Assembly (NCBI GenBank): GCA_900546395.1
Contig: URDD01000003.1
Coordinates: forward strand, 1 to 64,000
Length of the DNA: 64,000 bases
Direction: 5' to 3'
Origin: an uncultured Bacteroidales bacterium
Lineage (GTDB): Bacteria > Bacteroidota > Bacteroidia > Bacteroidales > UBA932
This document shows, piece after piece, positions 63,316 to 64,000 of this stretch. Position 1 is the stretch's first letter. Every line of letters begins with the position of its first letter. Both the position numbers and the translations under genes were made by a program. The notes beneath the pieces were generated by a model. It worked only from the letters and a program-made list of their open reading frames with translations, did not search any database and was not told the origin of the DNA.

Positions 63316-63966
63316 CTATTTCTTCTTGAGTTTTACTACGGTTATATTTTCCTTGCCTGATATTTTTACAGCTTCTGCACTTCCTGCCTTCAGAATTTCG
63401 ATATATTTTATCTGGTCTGCAGGAATCGTGGAAAAAACACTTTCAGAAACTTCTTTGCCATCAATAGTATAAATTGCGCTTGCCGGCTCAGTTCCGTCAC
63501 TGTTTTTTATATTCAGTTCCATTACCTTGACATTATCCTTACCGGTAATTTTCTTTGCTGTAGGGCTTCCGGCTTTGTGGATTTGCATCCGTTTGATTTT
63601 TTCTGCAGGGATATTACCCATTGTCATCATGAATTTTGCACGGTCTGTCTTTTCTCCGTTAAGAATATAGACAACATTCTCCTTCGGGAAATGTTTGGAA
63701 AGGATACCGACGGACCCTCCTGCAGAGTCAACTCCGGAATCTGAACCTGTCTTGATAAGATGAATTTTAGTGACACTGCCGTCATTATGGTTTGTCGCGA
63801 CCATGATATCGTAGGCTGAAACTGTTTTTCCTACGAGCTGGGTGCCGTTGAAGTTTTCGACTTTGTTGCCGTCAATCACATACTTTACCAGTGTGTCGGC
63901 AGGAGCAGTAATGTTTTCTGCCGAAAGAGTAGCCGCGCAAATGGCAGCGATTAGAAATGTTCCCAT
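63316..63966 (-). CDS. Secreted three-repeat protein of unknown function
   Basis: This 216-aa protein has a signal peptide (MGTFLIAAICAATLSAE) and three related repeats (about 26-85, 95-155 and 158-214). Repeats two and three share the pattern I-x-G-x-x-V/T, then IPA-(D/E)-(Q/K)-IK, then KAGS-x-x-A-x-K-I-(S/T)-GK-(D/E)-N-(I/V). Compare IPAEKIKRMQIHKAGSPTAK with IPADQIKYIEILKAGSAEAV. The repeat resembles the plug-like strand-helix-strand unit found at the C-terminus of BlaR1- or TonB-receptor-type Bacteroidota proteins (VIDGK...I..I.VLK). It may bind a partner in the periplasm. An in-frame TAA lies 12 bp above the ATG, so the start is firm. It is near the window edge. Confidence 0.65.
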   Translation of the reverse strand: MGTFLIAAICAATLSAENITAPADTLVKYVIDGNKVENFNGTQLVGKTVSAYDIMVATNHNDGSVTKIHLIKTGSDSGVDSAGGSVGILSKHFPKENVVYILNGEKTDRAKFMMTMGNIPAEKIKRMQIHKAGSPTAKKITGKDNVKVMELNIKNSDGTEPASAIYTIDGKEVSESVFSTIPADQIKYIEILKAGSAEAVKISGKENITVVKLKKK

Positions 63967-64000
63967 GTTGTTGCCGTTTTATGTTTAATGCATTGCAAGC

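Overview
The window is chromosomal DNA from a member of the Bacteroidota, most likely order Bacteroidales. The evidence is a SusC/SusD glycan-uptake operon with a hybrid two-component regulator, promoter-like TTTG-N20-TAnnTTTG elements instead of TTGACA/TATAAT, many lipoproteins, a fused 2-oxoacid:ferredoxin oxidoreductase alpha subunit, and a dcw cluster in the Bacteroidales order without murF, murB or ddl. The family or genus cannot be fixed from the sequence alone. I recognised no tRNA, rRNA or CRISPR array.

Layout. 1-2730 is a decayed accessory patch: a broken lipoprotein paralog, an intact one, a startless beta-barrel fragment, palindromic repeats, and an Rpn-type nuclease/transposase followed by a scrap of a second copy. 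2753-9460 holds a MATE exporter, a secreted EEP-fold phosphohydrolase, a cation:proton antiporter, a GH125 alpha-mannosidase and ferritin. 9705-26925 is one 17-kb minus-strand operon, mraZ-rsmH-ftsL-ftsI-murE-mraY-murD-ftsW-murG-murC-ftsQ-ftsA-ftsZ-gltX. Four 10-bp-spaced TGGAA repeats precede mraZ and look like its own operator. 27137-31295 holds a BACON-like lipoprotein, an M23 peptidase-like lipoprotein and a DUF4886 protein. 31466-39814 forms a carbon/nitrogen block: KorAB, NADP-type glutamate dehydrogenase, an SLC13 anion symporter, a DcaP-like porin and a DUF5020 outer-membrane protein.

39766-40788 is the most unusual short segment. A two-gene module (a GHKL-ATPase remnant with a frameshift, and a STAS-like DUF4325 protein) with its own promoter lies between two 49-bp direct repeats, and the repeat is the 3' end of the DUF5020 gene. 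It looks like a small insertion that regenerated the end of its target gene. MurI and groESL follow, with paired palindromes ahead of groES.

43841-63199 is a polysaccharide utilisation locus. A hybrid regulator reads leftward. Rightward come SusC, SusD, a SusE-like lipoprotein, a GH76 endo-alpha-1,6-mannanase, two more SusE/F-like lipoproteins, a GH43 enzyme carrying two SusE-type modules, and a glutaminase-A-like (DUF4964/5127/4965/1793) protein. With the GH125 enzyme at 7461 this points to an alpha-1,6-mannan-backbone glycan, possibly decorated. The regulator has lost the phospho-accepting histidine, the ATP-binding glycine boxes, and the receiver aspartate and lysine, while its sensor propellers and AraC-type DNA-binding domain look intact. 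This suggests signalling without phosphorelay. A secreted three-repeat protein of unknown function closes the window.
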